Source: Cybelea sp963824595 (GTDB lineage Bacteria; Vulcanimicrobiota; Vulcanimicrobiia; Vulcanimicrobiales; Vulcanimicrobiaceae). Taken from it: a DNA stretch of 64,000 nucleotides. The translations under genes and the position numbers were made by a program. Location of the stretch: the NCBI GenBank assembly GCA_963824595.1, contig CAWGPY010000004.1, positions 248,001 through 312,000 of the forward strand, written 5' to 3'. Below, piece by piece: positions 1 to 9,477 of this stretch; position 1 is the stretch's first letter; each line of letters starts with the position of its first letter. The notes beneath the pieces are model-generated. The model did not search any database and was not told the DNA's origin. It worked only from the letters and a program-made list of their open reading frames with translations.

Positions 1-3000
1 GCCGCCCTGGCGCTGGCGCTGCTGGTGCTGGTAGGGGGCGGGGTCAACCCGCCGCTGGTCGCCATCAACGTCATCGTGATCGCGGTCTACGTGGTCGTGG
101 CGATCGTCTTCGATCCCAAGCCGGCCGCCGCGCTCAATCGCACGATGCCGGTGGTGGCCGCGGCCGCGATCGCGTCCATCGCCATCAATTTGTACTGGCT
201 GGTGCCGTTCGTCGATTACTTCCGCGGCGTGTGGCTCAACGGCGTGCTGAGCGAGTCGACGTCGATGCACAACGCGGCGACGTCGTTCGCCAACGTCTTG
301 CGCGGCCTGGGCCACTGGGCGACGTTCGTATCGTTCGCGGGGCGGGCGTACTTCCCGTGGGCCGCCTCCTACGCGGGGGGCCTCTTCGGCGCGCTGCTCT
401 GGATCGTCCCGATCGTCGCGCTCGGCGGCATCGCGTTCCGCCGCAACCAGCGTCCGGCCACGCTCTTCTTTTTGATCGTCACGATCGTCTCGGTGCCCCT
501 CGTCGTGGGCTACTACCACGACGAGCTCGGGCAGGCCGTCACGACGCCGATCTACGATCAGTTCTATCGCAACTTCCCCGGCTTCCAGATGTTCCGCTTC
601 TCGTACAAGTGGGTGGCGGGCGTCGAGTTCGGGCTGAGCGGACTCTTCGCGCTCGCGTGCTACGCGATCGCCGGCGCGCTGCGCGATCTGCTCTCGAAAC
701 TCGGCGATACCGAGCGGAAGAAGTGGGGCTGGTCGCTGCCGGCCGTCAAGACGGCGCTGATCGTCGCTCCGATCGTGGTCTTCGTGCCGGTCATCGTCGC
801 CAAGATGAACTATCCGGGCGAGTCGCTTCCGAGCTGGGAGTACCGCGAGAGCGCGCTCGTCGGCGAGGACAAGGGCCATCGCGTCGCGCTCTTCCCGACC
901 CAGTTCCTCGAGCAGTTCGATTGGGGTAATCCGCAGTTCTACATCGAGGACTCGCTCATCGACCGGCCGCTGATCTACGGCCTGCTGGGCAGCGAGCCGT
1001 CGGAGGGGACCGATCTATGGGTGCGGCGCGCCTACCGTGCCGCGCGTGAGGGCCTGCCGTTTTCCACGAACATGTTCCGCGCGATGGGCGTCGACACGAT
1101 CCTGCAGCGCGACGACTTCATCCCGGTGATCGACTTCAGCTCGCCGGGCGAGTGGCGTTTCAACAGCACCACGTTGACGCACGACTTGCTCCAGCGCGTG
1201 CTGAAGGTGAAGCCGGTGCGCGCCGAGGGTCCCCTGCGCTTGTATCGCGTCGCCGGAGCGCTGCCGCTCTTCTACGGCGTGACGCATCCCGTGATCTCCA
1301 CCGTTCCCACGTTTTCCGAAGGTCTGCTCGGCGACGTCGAGGCGATGGCACGGGGGCGGGCGCAATTCGAACCGCCGAACCGTTCGGTGGACGAATTCTC
1401 GTCGTCGCTCGACGGGCTCTCGCCCATCCTGCCGGCGTCGCCCGATCAACAGCGCGATCTCGCAGTGAACGAAGCGCTCGTGCACGGAATACGCGTGCAC
1501 CCGCCGTCCGCGGACGCCGCGTGGCTCACGCGCTTCAACGTGAAGACCGGCGGCGTGTATTCGATCTTCGTCCTCGATCAGTCGCTGTTGTTCCACCGGC
1601 CGGCGCCGCAAACGCTGCTGATCGACGGCAAGTATCTTTCGCTGCAGAACTCGGGCGGCGTGTGGGCGCAGTTCAGCGACGTCGGCCTCTCGGCCGGTTC
1701 GCACTGGGTCTCCGACAGCTACCTCGATCCCGACCTCGTCGTCGCCATCGTCGCGGCCGACGACTTGCGCGCCTGGCAGGGCCGGATCGAGACGCTCGCG
1801 CGCGCCCTTCCGAATAACCTCGCAACGACGCTGTCCGTCGACGCGGGGAAGGCCGTCGTGACCGTGCCGGCGACGAGCAGGTACACGGTGCGCGCGACGG
1901 CGATCGGCCCCTTCGGTCCCGACGGGTTCGTGCGCGCCAGGGTTCGCAAGGGCAGCTTGACGCGCTCGGCGTTCCCCGTGCCGCTGCGTGGAACGCTGCC
2001 GTACGTGATGGGCGACGGCGTCGTTGCGACGTCGCAGCTGATGATGCCCACCAAATGGTATCGCGACGACCCGACCGCGTACGATTGGCAGCGCGGCGAT
2101 GCGACGTCGTGGTTCCTGTTCGCGCGCGACTCGCACGTGCGAGTGTTCGTGCCCGGCACGCGGCCCGTGACGGCGAAGGCGTCCATGCGGATCAGCCGCC
2201 TCCAAGTCGCCGGCTCCATGACGGTCGCCGTGAAGGGCGGAGCGTCGCAGACCGTCGCCCTGCCGGGACCGGCGGCGAACGCGGACGATTACGATTCCAT
2301 CGATCATCTCGACGGGCCGGTGCCCGTGCCGGTGGCGTTCGATCTCGATCTGCAGCCCGGTTGGAACGACGTCGCGTTTGCATTTCATACGGCGCCGGGC
2401 GAACGCCCGGAGATGGGGCTCGACGTGATCTCGGCGGCCGTCGCGCCGGACCTCGCGTTCGACCGGCTCGGCGCGCGAGCGGGAGCCCCGGCCGGAGCCG
2501 CGGGCGACCCGTCGTTCAGCGCGGTGGCGCTCGCCGACCCGAGCGCCGGCCTCGCCGGCGACCCGGAAGTGACCGGGACGGTCGCCGGAGCCGGCGATCG
2601 CGGCGCGGCGGTGGCCGTCGCGTTGCTCCACGACGGCAAGGTCGTCTATCGGCTCTTCCCGGTCGCCCGCGACGGTTCGTTCGATTTCAATTTCATGCAC
2701 GCGTTTCCCAACGGCTGGGACGACGCGTCGCAGCGCATCGTCGGCATCTGGCTCGTGTCGCGGGCGGCGCACCCGCGCTTCTCGGCGTTGTATTACGCGG
2801 TGCATGCGATGCCGGGACGCGCGCTGGCGCGGCCGCAGTCGCTCGACTCCATACCTATTCTCATTGACGGCAAGCGGATCGGTGCGTCGCCGGTCTATCT
2901 CACGCGCGGCCCGCACAAGGTCGCGAGCGGCGATCGCCAGGTGAAGATCGGCCTGTTGACGCTCGATCCGGTCGGCCTGCCGCGGACGCGGGATTTCGGG

Positions 3001-3324
3001 CTCGCGTGGGACCGGCGCGCACCGACGCGCATCGACGTCACCTCGAAGAGCACCAGCTCGCCGTTCTTGCTGGTCTTCGGCGAGGCGTACCACCCGGAGT
3101 GGCGGGCGACGCTCGACGGCGAAGTGCTGCCCCACGTCGTCGTGAACGGCGTCGACAACGGCTGGATCGTGCCCAGCCTGCCCAGCGGCGGCACGATCGC
3201 GCTGTCGTTTGCAGCCCAGCAGTACTACATCATCGCGGGAGCGATCTCCGTGATCGCGCTGCTCATCGTGATCGTCCTCGCCTGGTCACCCGATCTCTGG
3301 CCGGTGCATACGACAAAGCCGTGA
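1..3324 (+). CDS. AftD/YfhO-like polytopic membrane protein (5' partial)
   Basis: The frame is open from base 1, so the N-terminus lies outside the window and at least 1107 residues are present. About six hydrophobic spans fill the first ~290 residues, a long soluble part follows, and a single membrane helix closes the protein just before the stop. The soluble part ends with AYHPEWRATLDG and a VVVNG segment, a pattern typical of YfhO/AftD-like (DUF3367-type) GT-C membrane proteins that act on lipid-linked sugars at the outer face of the membrane. It overlaps the next gene by GTGA and heads a polysaccharide cluster, which fits a role in assembly of surface glycans. The exact sugar and acceptor cannot be read from sequence. 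The family call is moderate; the membrane topology is clear. Confidence 0.65.
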   Translation, partial: AALALALLVLVGGGVNPPLVAINVIVIAVYVVVAIVFDPKPAAALNRTMPVVAAAAIASIAINLYWLVPFVDYFRGVWLNGVLSESTSMHNAATSFANVLRGLGHWATFVSFAGRAYFPWAASYAGGLFGALLWIVPIVALGGIAFRRNQRPATLFFLIVTIVSVPLVVGYYHDELGQAVTTPIYDQFYRNFPGFQMFRFSYKWVAGVEFGLSGLFALACYAIAGALRDLLSKLGDTERKKWGWSLPAVKTALIVAPIVVFVPVIVAKMNYPGESLPSWEYRESALVGEDKGHRVALFPTQFLEQFDWGNPQFYIEDSLIDRPLIYGLLGSEPSEGTDLWVRRAYRAAREGLPFSTNMFRAMGVDTILQRDDFIPVIDFSSPGEWRFNSTTLTHDLLQRVLKVKPVRAEGPLRLYRVAGALPLFYGVTHPVISTVPTFSEGLLGDVEAMARGRAQFEPPNRSVDEFSSSLDGLSPILPASPDQQRDLAVNEALVHGIRVHPPSADAAWLTRFNVKTGGVYSIFVLDQSLLFHRPAPQTLLIDGKYLSLQNSGGVWAQFSDVGLSAGSHWVSDSYLDPDLVVAIVAADDLRAWQGRIETLARALPNNLATTLSVDAGKAVVTVPATSRYTVRATAIGPFGPDGFVRARVRKGSLTRSAFPVPLRGTLPYVMGDGVVATSQLMMPTKWYRDDPTAYDWQRGDATSWFLFARDSHVRVFVPGTRPVTAKASMRISRLQVAGSMTVAVKGGASQTVALPGPAANADDYDSIDHLDGPVPVPVAFDLDLQPGWNDVAFAFHTAPGERPEMGLDVISAAVAPDLAFDRLGARAGAPAGAAGDPSFSAVALADPSAGLAGDPEVTGTVAGAGDRGAAVAVALLHDGKVVYRLFPVARDGSFDFNFMHAFPNGWDDASQRIVGIWLVSRAAHPRFSALYYAVHAMPGRALARPQSLDSIPILIDGKRIGASPVYLTRGPHKVASGDRQVKIGLLTLDPVGLPRTRDFGLAWDRRAPTRIDVTSKSTSSPFLLVFGEAYHPEWRATLDGEVLPHVVVNGVDNGWIVPSLPSGGTIALSFAAQQYYIIAGAISVIALLIVIVLAWSPDLWPVHTTKP

Positions 3325-4112
3325 ACGCCGCCGTCGCATGGGCTTTGCGGCGCGCGCTGCGGCTCGCGATCGCAACCGCAGTCTTCGCGCTTCTCTTCGC
3401 GACCACGCTGTCGGGCGAAGGCGCGGAGCGTCTCGCGACGACCGCGTATCTCGCTGCGATCTTCGCCGGCATCGCGCTCGTCGTCGCGCGCTTCTTACCG
3501 CAGCCCGAGCCCGAGTCCGCGAAGCCGGAGCACGCGTTTCCCGAGTTCGTCGCGGCTCTGTTCGGCGTGGCTGCGCTCGTGGGCGCCGGCGTTGCGCTGG
3601 CGTCGCTGCCGGGCGTCGAGGCGCTCGCCGTCGGCGCGTGCTTCGCGCTGGTCGCCGTTACCGCGCTGGCGCGCTCGGGATCGCTCGCGGCGTTCAACGC
3701 GGCTCTCGTGCGCTACGGAACGGTCGCCGCCGTCACGCGGTATGCCGTCGCACTGGCGCTGTGCGCCCTCGCAGTCGCGGCGCTGTTCGGATCCGAGGTC
3801 GCCGCCGCCGTCGCCTACCGGCTGGCGTACGTCGCGGCGCTCGGACTCTGCGCCACTCTGATCGCGCCGACGCGGGCCGGACTGTTCCTTCAGGAACTCT
3901 TCGCGAAGTCGGGAGGCGCGCTCGACCGGCTCGGCGACACGTTTTCGCGCGAGCGCGTCGCGAGCTATGCCGCGGCCATCGCCGTCGCCGCGCTGATCTC
4001 AGCGATGCTCCTCGCGCGTAAGGAGGCGGAGCCGCTGGCAATCGCCGCCTGGATTGCGGCGGCGGCGGCGACGCTCGCCGTCGCCGTGGAGTGCCGGCGG
4101 CTACGCGGATAG
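3321..4112 (+). CDS. Small polytopic membrane protein of unknown function
   Basis: A 263-residue protein starting at a GTG that overlaps the upstream stop as GTGA. It is rich in Ala, Leu and Val and shows roughly seven or eight hydrophobic spans with a short charged segment (QPEPESAKPEH) after the second span and another (AKSGGALDRLGDTFSRER) before the last ones. I recognise no family motif. Its position between two large AftD/YfhO-like proteins, with overlaps on both sides (4 and 22 bases), suggests co-translation with them and a role in the same envelope-glycan pathway, possibly as a flippase-like or scaffold partner. That role is inference from context only. Confidence 0.6.
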   Translation: MNAAVAWALRRALRLAIATAVFALLFATTLSGEGAERLATTAYLAAIFAGIALVVARFLPQPEPESAKPEHAFPEFVAALFGVAALVGAGVALASLPGVEALAVGACFALVAVTALARSGSLAAFNAALVRYGTVAAVTRYAVALALCALAVAALFGSEVAAAVAYRLAYVAALGLCATLIAPTRAGLFLQELFAKSGGALDRLGDTFSRERVASYAAAIAVAALISAMLLARKEAEPLAIAAWIAAAAATLAVAVECRRLRG

Positions 4113-6337
4113 CGCAGGCGCTCGCCCTCGCATCCGGGCTGCTCTTCGCAGCGTTCGTCGCCGAGAAGGGCGTGCCGTCGCTGCGGCACGACTGGAACTG
4201 GCCGGTCGATCGCACGGCGATCGGATCGTTCCTCGGCGAATCGGTCGACGGCTGGGTGCCGATCGGCTTCGGATCGCCCAATCCTCATCCGACGACGTAT
4301 TTGATCGGGCCGCCGCTCGCGGCCGTCATGTGGATCGCCGGCCCGCTCGCCGCGCTCGTGCTGCTCGCCGCCGTGACCGGGTACGCTTGTGCGCGTGGGG
4401 GCGGCCGCCTCGCCGAACGGTTCGGCAGACATCCGGCCGCCGCCGCCGGCATCGCACTGTTCGCGATCTTCAACCCGTGGGTGTACAACCAGGTCGTCGC
4501 CGGTCATCTCGTCATGGTGCTGGCGTACGGCGGCATTCTCGGCATGCTGGCCGAGATGTCGCGCGGGCGCGACGCGTCGCCGGTGCGCCTCGCGCTGTGG
4601 ATGGCGCTGATCGAGGCGCAGCTGCAGCTCTTCATCGTTGCGGCGTGCGCGCTCGCCGCGTTCGCCCTGACCACGAAGAAGTGGCAGCCGCTCGTCGCCG
4701 GTGCGATCGTCGCCCTTCCGTCGATCGTCGGCCTCGTCGCGGATCGCGGCGCGCTGCTGCAGATCCCGTACGGCGTGGAGTGGCAGCGCAATCAATCGGT
4801 CGCGCCGCTCGCGCTTGCGGGTCTGGGCGGCTACTTTCCCGGCTACGCCGATCGCCTGGGCGTTGTCGCGTCGGCCGCGTGCTGGATCGTCCTCGCGCTC
4901 GCGCTTGCCGGCGCGCTGTCGGCGCGCCGCTCGCGCGCGGCCGTCGCGGTCTTCGCGGCGGCGGTCGCGTTGTATCTGGCGATTCTCGGCAGCCGGGGAC
5001 CGTTCGCCGTTCCCTACGAGTGGATCGTGCGTCGCGTGCCCGAGAGCGGCGTCTTCCGCGAGCTCTACGATCTCGCCGGCCCGTTCGCGGCCCTCGCCGC
5101 GCTGCTCGCGGCCGCGGCGGCGTCGCGCGTGCGCGGCTTGGCCTATGTCGCGCTGGTTGCCGGACTCGTGCTGCCGGTGACGTGGCTGCTCCATCCGCCG
5201 GCCGATTTCTGGGTCGGCGGCGCGGCCTATCCGCATCCGGCGGTGGCCGCGCCCGCGTTCTCGCGCGTCGCGTTCTCCCCGGAGTTTCAGCCGCTCCAAC
5301 TGCGCGCCGGCGGCGGCGACGGAGCCGACCCCGACGCGCACGGCTATCCGGGACCCGTGGCGACGCTCAACGCGTACTTTCCGTCGTATCCGGTCGACGC
5401 GGCGCTGGCGCGGTACGAACAGCTCGGCGACACGAGCGCGCTGAGCGCGCTCGGCGTCACGGAGATCGTGAACCGCCCCTGGCTGTCGTCGCGCACGCAC
5501 GGCGCGGTGGGCCTCGCGGCATCGTCGCTCGCCGCGCGCGAGCGGCCCGCCGGTTCGGCCGCCGTGCTACGTCTCGGCGCCGCGACCCCGCTCGTGTCGG
5601 AGTGCGATCGCACGTCCGTCGTGACGGGCGCCGGCACGCCGGGCGCGTGCGAGGTATTCTTCGGCGACGCGTCCGGATACGCGACCGTGCGCTCGATCGT
5701 CGGCGCGGCCGACTCGATAGATCCGCGAACGGCGTGGATCGACGCGCGTCTGGCGTTCGCGCGCGCTCCCGACCTCGCGCAGGGCATCGGCGGCGCGGTG
5801 ACGCAGTCGCGCGTTCCGCAAACCGTCGCACCCGGTTCGTGGCTGCTGACGTGGGTTCGTGGCGATCTCGATGCGAACGGCGGGCGTACGCTGCGCCGGG
5901 GCGACGGGACGTTTGCGTGGATACGAATTCCGCCGGGCGTCGCCTTCGTAACGTGCGACGGGCTGTGCGAACTCGTGGCGCAGACGACGTCGTTGCCGAG
6001 CGCCGCGTCCGGCGCAGGCGACGCGCCGCGCGCGCTGGCGTTCGATCGCGTCGCGCCGTGGCTCTACGTCGCGGGCCCGACGACGAATTCCGCGCGGGTG
6101 GTTCGGCTCGACGAGCGCTACGATCCGGCGTGGGTCGCGGTCGCGCGGCGGGGCGTTCTGCCGCACGTGCGAATCGGCGCGTCCGCAAACGGATGGTACG
6201 TCGAGCAGGCGCTGCCGCGCATCATCCTATTGCACGTCACGTCGCTCGTACAGTTGATTGCCGAAGCGCTCGGCGTTCTGTGCGTCCTGTATCTGCTGAA
6301 GGCGCTCGCACGCGAGCCGACGAAGCGCGCCCCGTGA
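4091..6337 (+). CDS. AftD/YfhO-like membrane protein, second copy
   Basis: A 748-residue polytopic protein starting at GTG 4091, 22 bases inside the preceding gene. About nine to eleven hydrophobic segments occupy the first ~360 residues, with the motif FNPWVYNQVVAGHLVM near residue 120 and EWIVRRVPESGVFRELYD in a loop. A soluble domain follows and a last membrane helix lies near the C-terminus. The layout resembles the larger protein at the window start, so both are probably GT-C-fold or YfhO-like enzymes. It couples by GTGA to a sugar aminotransferase, again pointing to polysaccharide assembly. Substrate unknown. I see no clear aspartate-glutamate GT-C motif and therefore do not claim catalytic activity. 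Confidence 0.6.
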   Translation: MPAATRIAQALALASGLLFAAFVAEKGVPSLRHDWNWPVDRTAIGSFLGESVDGWVPIGFGSPNPHPTTYLIGPPLAAVMWIAGPLAALVLLAAVTGYACARGGGRLAERFGRHPAAAAGIALFAIFNPWVYNQVVAGHLVMVLAYGGILGMLAEMSRGRDASPVRLALWMALIEAQLQLFIVAACALAAFALTTKKWQPLVAGAIVALPSIVGLVADRGALLQIPYGVEWQRNQSVAPLALAGLGGYFPGYADRLGVVASAACWIVLALALAGALSARRSRAAVAVFAAAVALYLAILGSRGPFAVPYEWIVRRVPESGVFRELYDLAGPFAALAALLAAAAASRVRGLAYVALVAGLVLPVTWLLHPPADFWVGGAAYPHPAVAAPAFSRVAFSPEFQPLQLRAGGGDGADPDAHGYPGPVATLNAYFPSYPVDAALARYEQLGDTSALSALGVTEIVNRPWLSSRTHGAVGLAASSLAARERPAGSAAVLRLGAATPLVSECDRTSVVTGAGTPGACEVFFGDASGYATVRSIVGAADSIDPRTAWIDARLAFARAPDLAQGIGGAVTQSRVPQTVAPGSWLLTWVRGDLDANGGRTLRRGDGTFAWIRIPPGVAFVTCDGLCELVAQTTSLPSAASGAGDAPRALAFDRVAPWLYVAGPTTNSARVVRLDERYDPAWVAVARRGVLPHVRIGASANGWYVEQALPRIILLHVTSLVQLIAEALGVLCVLYLLKALAREPTKRAP

Positions 6338-7452
6338 CCAAGACGCTCGTCCCGTTCGTCGATTTGAAGGCCCAGTTCCGCTCTTTGCGCGAGGAGGTCG
6401 TCCCTCGCGTCACGCGCGTGATGGAGGAAGGGAGCTTCATCCTCGGCCCCGACGTCGCTCGCTTCGAAGAGAACTTCGCAGCCTACTGCGACGCGCGGCA
6501 CTGCGTGGGCGTCGAGTCGGGGACCGCGGCGCTGCAGCTGGCGCTCGAAGCGCTCGGCGTGGGCGAGGGCGACGAAGTCATCCTTCCCGCCAATACGTAT
6601 ATCGCATCGGCGATCGCGGTCTCCGCGGCCGGCGCGCGCCCCGTTCTCGTCGAAGCCGATGCAACCTACTTGATGGATCCCGCCCGGCTCGCCGATTCGC
6701 TGACGCCGCGAACGAAGGCGATCGTACCCGTACACCTCTACGGGCAGGCCGTGCCGATGGACGCGATCCTCGACTTCGCGCGCGAGCACGGACTCTTCGT
6801 GGTCGAAGACGCGGCCCAGGCGCACGGCGCGCGTTTCGACGGGCGGCGCGTCGGGAGTTTCGGCAACGCTGGATGCTTCAGCTTCTATCCCGGGAAGAAT
6901 CTCGGCGCCTACGGCGACGGCGGCGCGATCGTCACGAACGACGCCGAGCTCGCCGACCGGCTGCGGCTGCTGCGCGACTTCGGGCAACGCCGAAAGTACG
7001 AGCATCTCGTGCGGGCCGGCAACTGCCGTCTCGATTCGATTCAAGCCGCCGTGCTCGACGTCAAACTCGCGCACCTCGACGAGTGGAACGCGGCCCGCCG
7101 GCGGCACGCCGCCGCATACGACGAGCGTCTGGCGAAGATCGGCGTCGCACCGCCGCTGCGCCCGCGCGAGGAGGGGCACGTCTATCACTTGTACGTGATC
7201 GAGGTCGAGCAGCGCGAGCGCACGATCGAGGCGCTTCGCGACCGCGGCATCGCGACGGGAATCCACTATCCGATTCCGATTCATCTTCAGCCGGCATACG
7301 CCGATCTCGGTCTCGGCCGCGGCGCTTTTCCGCGAACCGAACGCAGCGCGGAACGCATCCTCTCCCTGCCGATGTTCCCCGAGCTGACGGAGGAACAGAT
7401 CGACTTGGTCGCCGGCGCGCTGGCGAGCGCGAACCCGCTGGCCGTGGCGTAA
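6334..7452 (+). CDS. DegT/DnrJ/EryC1/StrS-type sugar aminotransferase
   Basis: A 372-residue PLP-dependent enzyme that transfers an amino group to a nucleotide-linked keto-sugar. The start GTG at 6334 overlaps the upstream stop as GTGA and gives the usual N-terminus (VPFVDLKAQ). Family marks are the phosphate-binding SGTAAL near residue 62, VVEDAAQAHGA with Asp159 contacting the PLP ring, and SFYPGKNLGAYGDGGA with the Schiff-base Lys188. The C-terminal IHYPIPIHLQPAY segment is typical of the WecE/QdtB/FdtB branch that makes 3- or 4-amino-deoxy sugars. The neighbours (oxidoreductase and glycosyltransferase) support synthesis of an amino sugar for a surface glycan. The precise sugar is not determinable here. 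Confidence 0.92.
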   Translation: MTKTLVPFVDLKAQFRSLREEVVPRVTRVMEEGSFILGPDVARFEENFAAYCDARHCVGVESGTAALQLALEALGVGEGDEVILPANTYIASAIAVSAAGARPVLVEADATYLMDPARLADSLTPRTKAIVPVHLYGQAVPMDAILDFAREHGLFVVEDAAQAHGARFDGRRVGSFGNAGCFSFYPGKNLGAYGDGGAIVTNDAELADRLRLLRDFGQRRKYEHLVRAGNCRLDSIQAAVLDVKLAHLDEWNAARRRHAAAYDERLAKIGVAPPLRPREEGHVYHLYVIEVEQRERTIEALRDRGIATGIHYPIPIHLQPAYADLGLGRGAFPRTERSAERILSLPMFPELTEEQIDLVAGALASANPLAVA

Positions 7453-7471
7453 CAGCTTCGCGCTAGGCATC

Positions 7472-8488
7472 GTGGAACGCAAGCCGCTCGGCGTTGCGGT
7501 GGTGGGTGCGGGCTATTGGGGCCCCAACCTCGTTCGCAACTTTCACGCGTCCGACGACTGGTCGGTGCGCTGCGTCGTGGATCCCGACGGCGCGCGGCTC
7601 GAACGGATGCTGCGGCTCTATCCGTTCGTGCACGGTTACGACTCGATCGACGCGGCGCTGGCCGACGCGGGCGTGGACGCGGTCGCGATCGCGACGCCGC
7701 CCGGCACGCACCGCGACCTCGCGGCGCGCGCGATCGCCGCGAACAAACACGTTCTGGTCGAAAAGCCGCTGGCCGAAAGCGGCCGCGACGCCGGCGAGCT
7801 CTGCTCGCTGGCGCGCGATGCGGGCGTTGTCCTGATGACCGATCACACGTTTCTCTACACGGGGTCGGTGGAGAAGCTGCGATCGCTCCGCGAGAACGGC
7901 GATTTCGGCAAGGTCTATTACATCGACTCCACGAGAGTGAACCTCGGCCTCTTCCAGCAGAGCAACGTCCTGTGGGATCTCGCGCCGCACGACGTGTCGA
8001 TCGTCAACTACGTTCTGGACGAGGTGCCGGTCGCCGTCGCCTTGCAGCTCGGCGCCTGCGTGCATGCGAAGATTCCCGACGTGGCGTTCCTCACGATGTG
8101 GTACGCCGGCGGTTGCCTCGCGCACGTGCACCTGAGCTGGCTCTCGCCGGTGAAGGTGCGGCGCACGATGATCTCCGGCAGCCTCAAGATGGCGGTTTGG
8201 GACGACGTCGAGCCGACGGAGAAGATCTACATCTACGATAAAGGCGTGGTGCTCGACCCGTCGAGTTCGACGCTGCAGCAGCAGATGGTGTCGTACCGTC
8301 TCGGCGACCTGCACGTTCCACTGGTCGACAATCGCGAGGCGCTCGGGAAGCTGGTCGCCGATTTCGCCATCGCGATTCGGACCGGTGCGCCGACGCGGTG
8401 CGACGGAGAGTTCGGCGCGTCCGTCGTGCGCGTGATCGAGGCGGCAATGCGCTCGGCGCAGGCCGGCGGCGCTAGGGTGGACGTGTGA
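7472..8488 (+). CDS. Gfo/Idh/MocA family oxidoreductase
   Basis: A 338-residue NAD(P)-dependent sugar oxidoreductase starting at GTG 7472. The Rossmann motif GAGYWGPNLVRNF lies at residues ~10-22, CVVDPD follows beta-2, and EKPLAES (about residue 94) carries the conserved Lys of the EKP motif. DLAPHDVSIVNYVL provides the conserved His of the C-terminal substrate domain. Such enzymes beside a DegT aminotransferase commonly oxidise the sugar ring of a UDP- or dTDP-sugar to give the keto group that is then aminated (WlbA/WbpB type). The stop overlaps the following glycosyltransferase as GTGA, so the three genes are very likely one translational unit. Confidence 0.9.
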   Translation: MERKPLGVAVVGAGYWGPNLVRNFHASDDWSVRCVVDPDGARLERMLRLYPFVHGYDSIDAALADAGVDAVAIATPPGTHRDLAARAIAANKHVLVEKPLAESGRDAGELCSLARDAGVVLMTDHTFLYTGSVEKLRSLRENGDFGKVYYIDSTRVNLGLFQQSNVLWDLAPHDVSIVNYVLDEVPVAVALQLGACVHAKIPDVAFLTMWYAGGCLAHVHLSWLSPVKVRRTMISGSLKMAVWDDVEPTEKIYIYDKGVVLDPSSSTLQQQMVSYRLGDLHVPLVDNREALGKLVADFAIAIRTGAPTRCDGEFGASVVRVIEAAMRSAQAGGARVDV

Positions 8489-9477
8489 CTCCAGGGAGCC
8501 GGCCGATTCGCTTCTCGTTGCTCCTGCCGGTGTTCAACGAGGCGGCGCGACTGCCGGCGATCCTCGGCTCGATTCGCAGGCAGCGCTATCCCGCCGAGCT
8601 CGTCGAGCTGCTCGTGGCGGACGGCGGCTCGACCGACGACACGGCGGCGGTCGCGCGCGCGTTCGGCGCCGAAGTGCACCACAACCCGATGCGACGTGCG
8701 GAGCCCGGCGCCGGAATGCTGCTCGAGCGCTCGACCGGCGACGTCGCGATGTGGCTCGCCGCCGACAATGCGTTCGCGGGCGACGATTTTCTGGCCAACA
8801 TGGCGCGCCCGTTCGCGGATCCCGCAATCCGCGCGGCGTTTCCGAGCCTGGTCAGCACGCCGCAGGACGGCGGCACCACGCGCTACTTCAACGCCTTCAC
8901 GGATCCGTTCAACCATTTCATCTACGGCGGCGCGACCTCGCCCGCGTCGTACCATCGAACGTACCGCGTGCGGCGGCGGGGAGACGGTTACGTAGTGTAC
9001 GACTTCGCCGCGGGTCCGCGGCCGCTCGTCGCGCTGGCCCAAGGCTTTACGATCCGCCTTCCCTATCGCAAGCCCGACGGTATGGAAGAGGACGACGTGG
9101 CGCCGGTCGAGCTGCTGATCGATCGGGGTTGCGAGATCGCCTACGTCGAGAACGCCGCGCTCGAGCACCATACGGTCGGCGGGGTCGGCGACGCGCTGCG
9201 CAAATTCGGGCCGCGCTTCCGTTCGCGATTGGCCACGCGCGACCAGCCGATCTGGAACCGCCGCAACTCGTGGAGCCGCGCGCAGCGGTCGCGCGCCTAT
9301 CTCTGGCCGTTCTACTCGGTGAGCCTCGTTTTTCCGGCGATCGCGGCGGTCTACGGCCTCGCGCGCGACCGGCGTCCGGAGTGGCTCTACCATCCCTTCG
9401 TCAGCGCCGCGTTCGGGTACGAGTTCTGGAAACAGGCCGGCAGCGTCGGTCTCGCCCGGCTAAAGCGCGGTTCCTAG
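8485..9477 (+). CDS. Family 2 glycosyltransferase
   Basis: A 330-residue inverting GT-A enzyme. The N-terminal LLPVFNEAARLP and ADGGSTDDT (about residues 46-53) form the nucleotide-sugar site. LAADNAFAGDDF stands where the DXD metal motif is expected, so the first metal site reads ADN. A C-terminal segment with aromatic and hydrophobic residues (YLWPFYSVSLVFPAIAAVYGLA) may lie at the membrane. Start GTG 8485 overlaps the upstream stop (GTGA). The last 18 bases are shared with the 3' end of the convergent ATP-grasp gene. It presumably adds one sugar to the repeat unit built by the neighbouring genes; donor and acceptor are unknown. Confidence 0.88.
   Translation: MTPGSRPIRFSLLLPVFNEAARLPAILGSIRRQRYPAELVELLVADGGSTDDTAAVARAFGAEVHHNPMRRAEPGAGMLLERSTGDVAMWLAADNAFAGDDFLANMARPFADPAIRAAFPSLVSTPQDGGTTRYFNAFTDPFNHFIYGGATSPASYHRTYRVRRRGDGYVVYDFAAGPRPLVALAQGFTIRLPYRKPDGMEEDDVAPVELLIDRGCEIAYVENAALEHHTVGGVGDALRKFGPRFRSRLATRDQPIWNRRNSWSRAQRSRAYLWPFYSVSLVFPAIAAVYGLARDRRPEWLYHPFVSAAFGYEFWKQAGSVGLARLKRGS

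Noticed and set aside
1015..3135. A 706-codon minus-strand open frame opposite the AftD-like gene
   Set aside because: Arg/His-rich composition typical of an antisense shadow in high-GC DNA; the plus strand encodes a coherent membrane protein.
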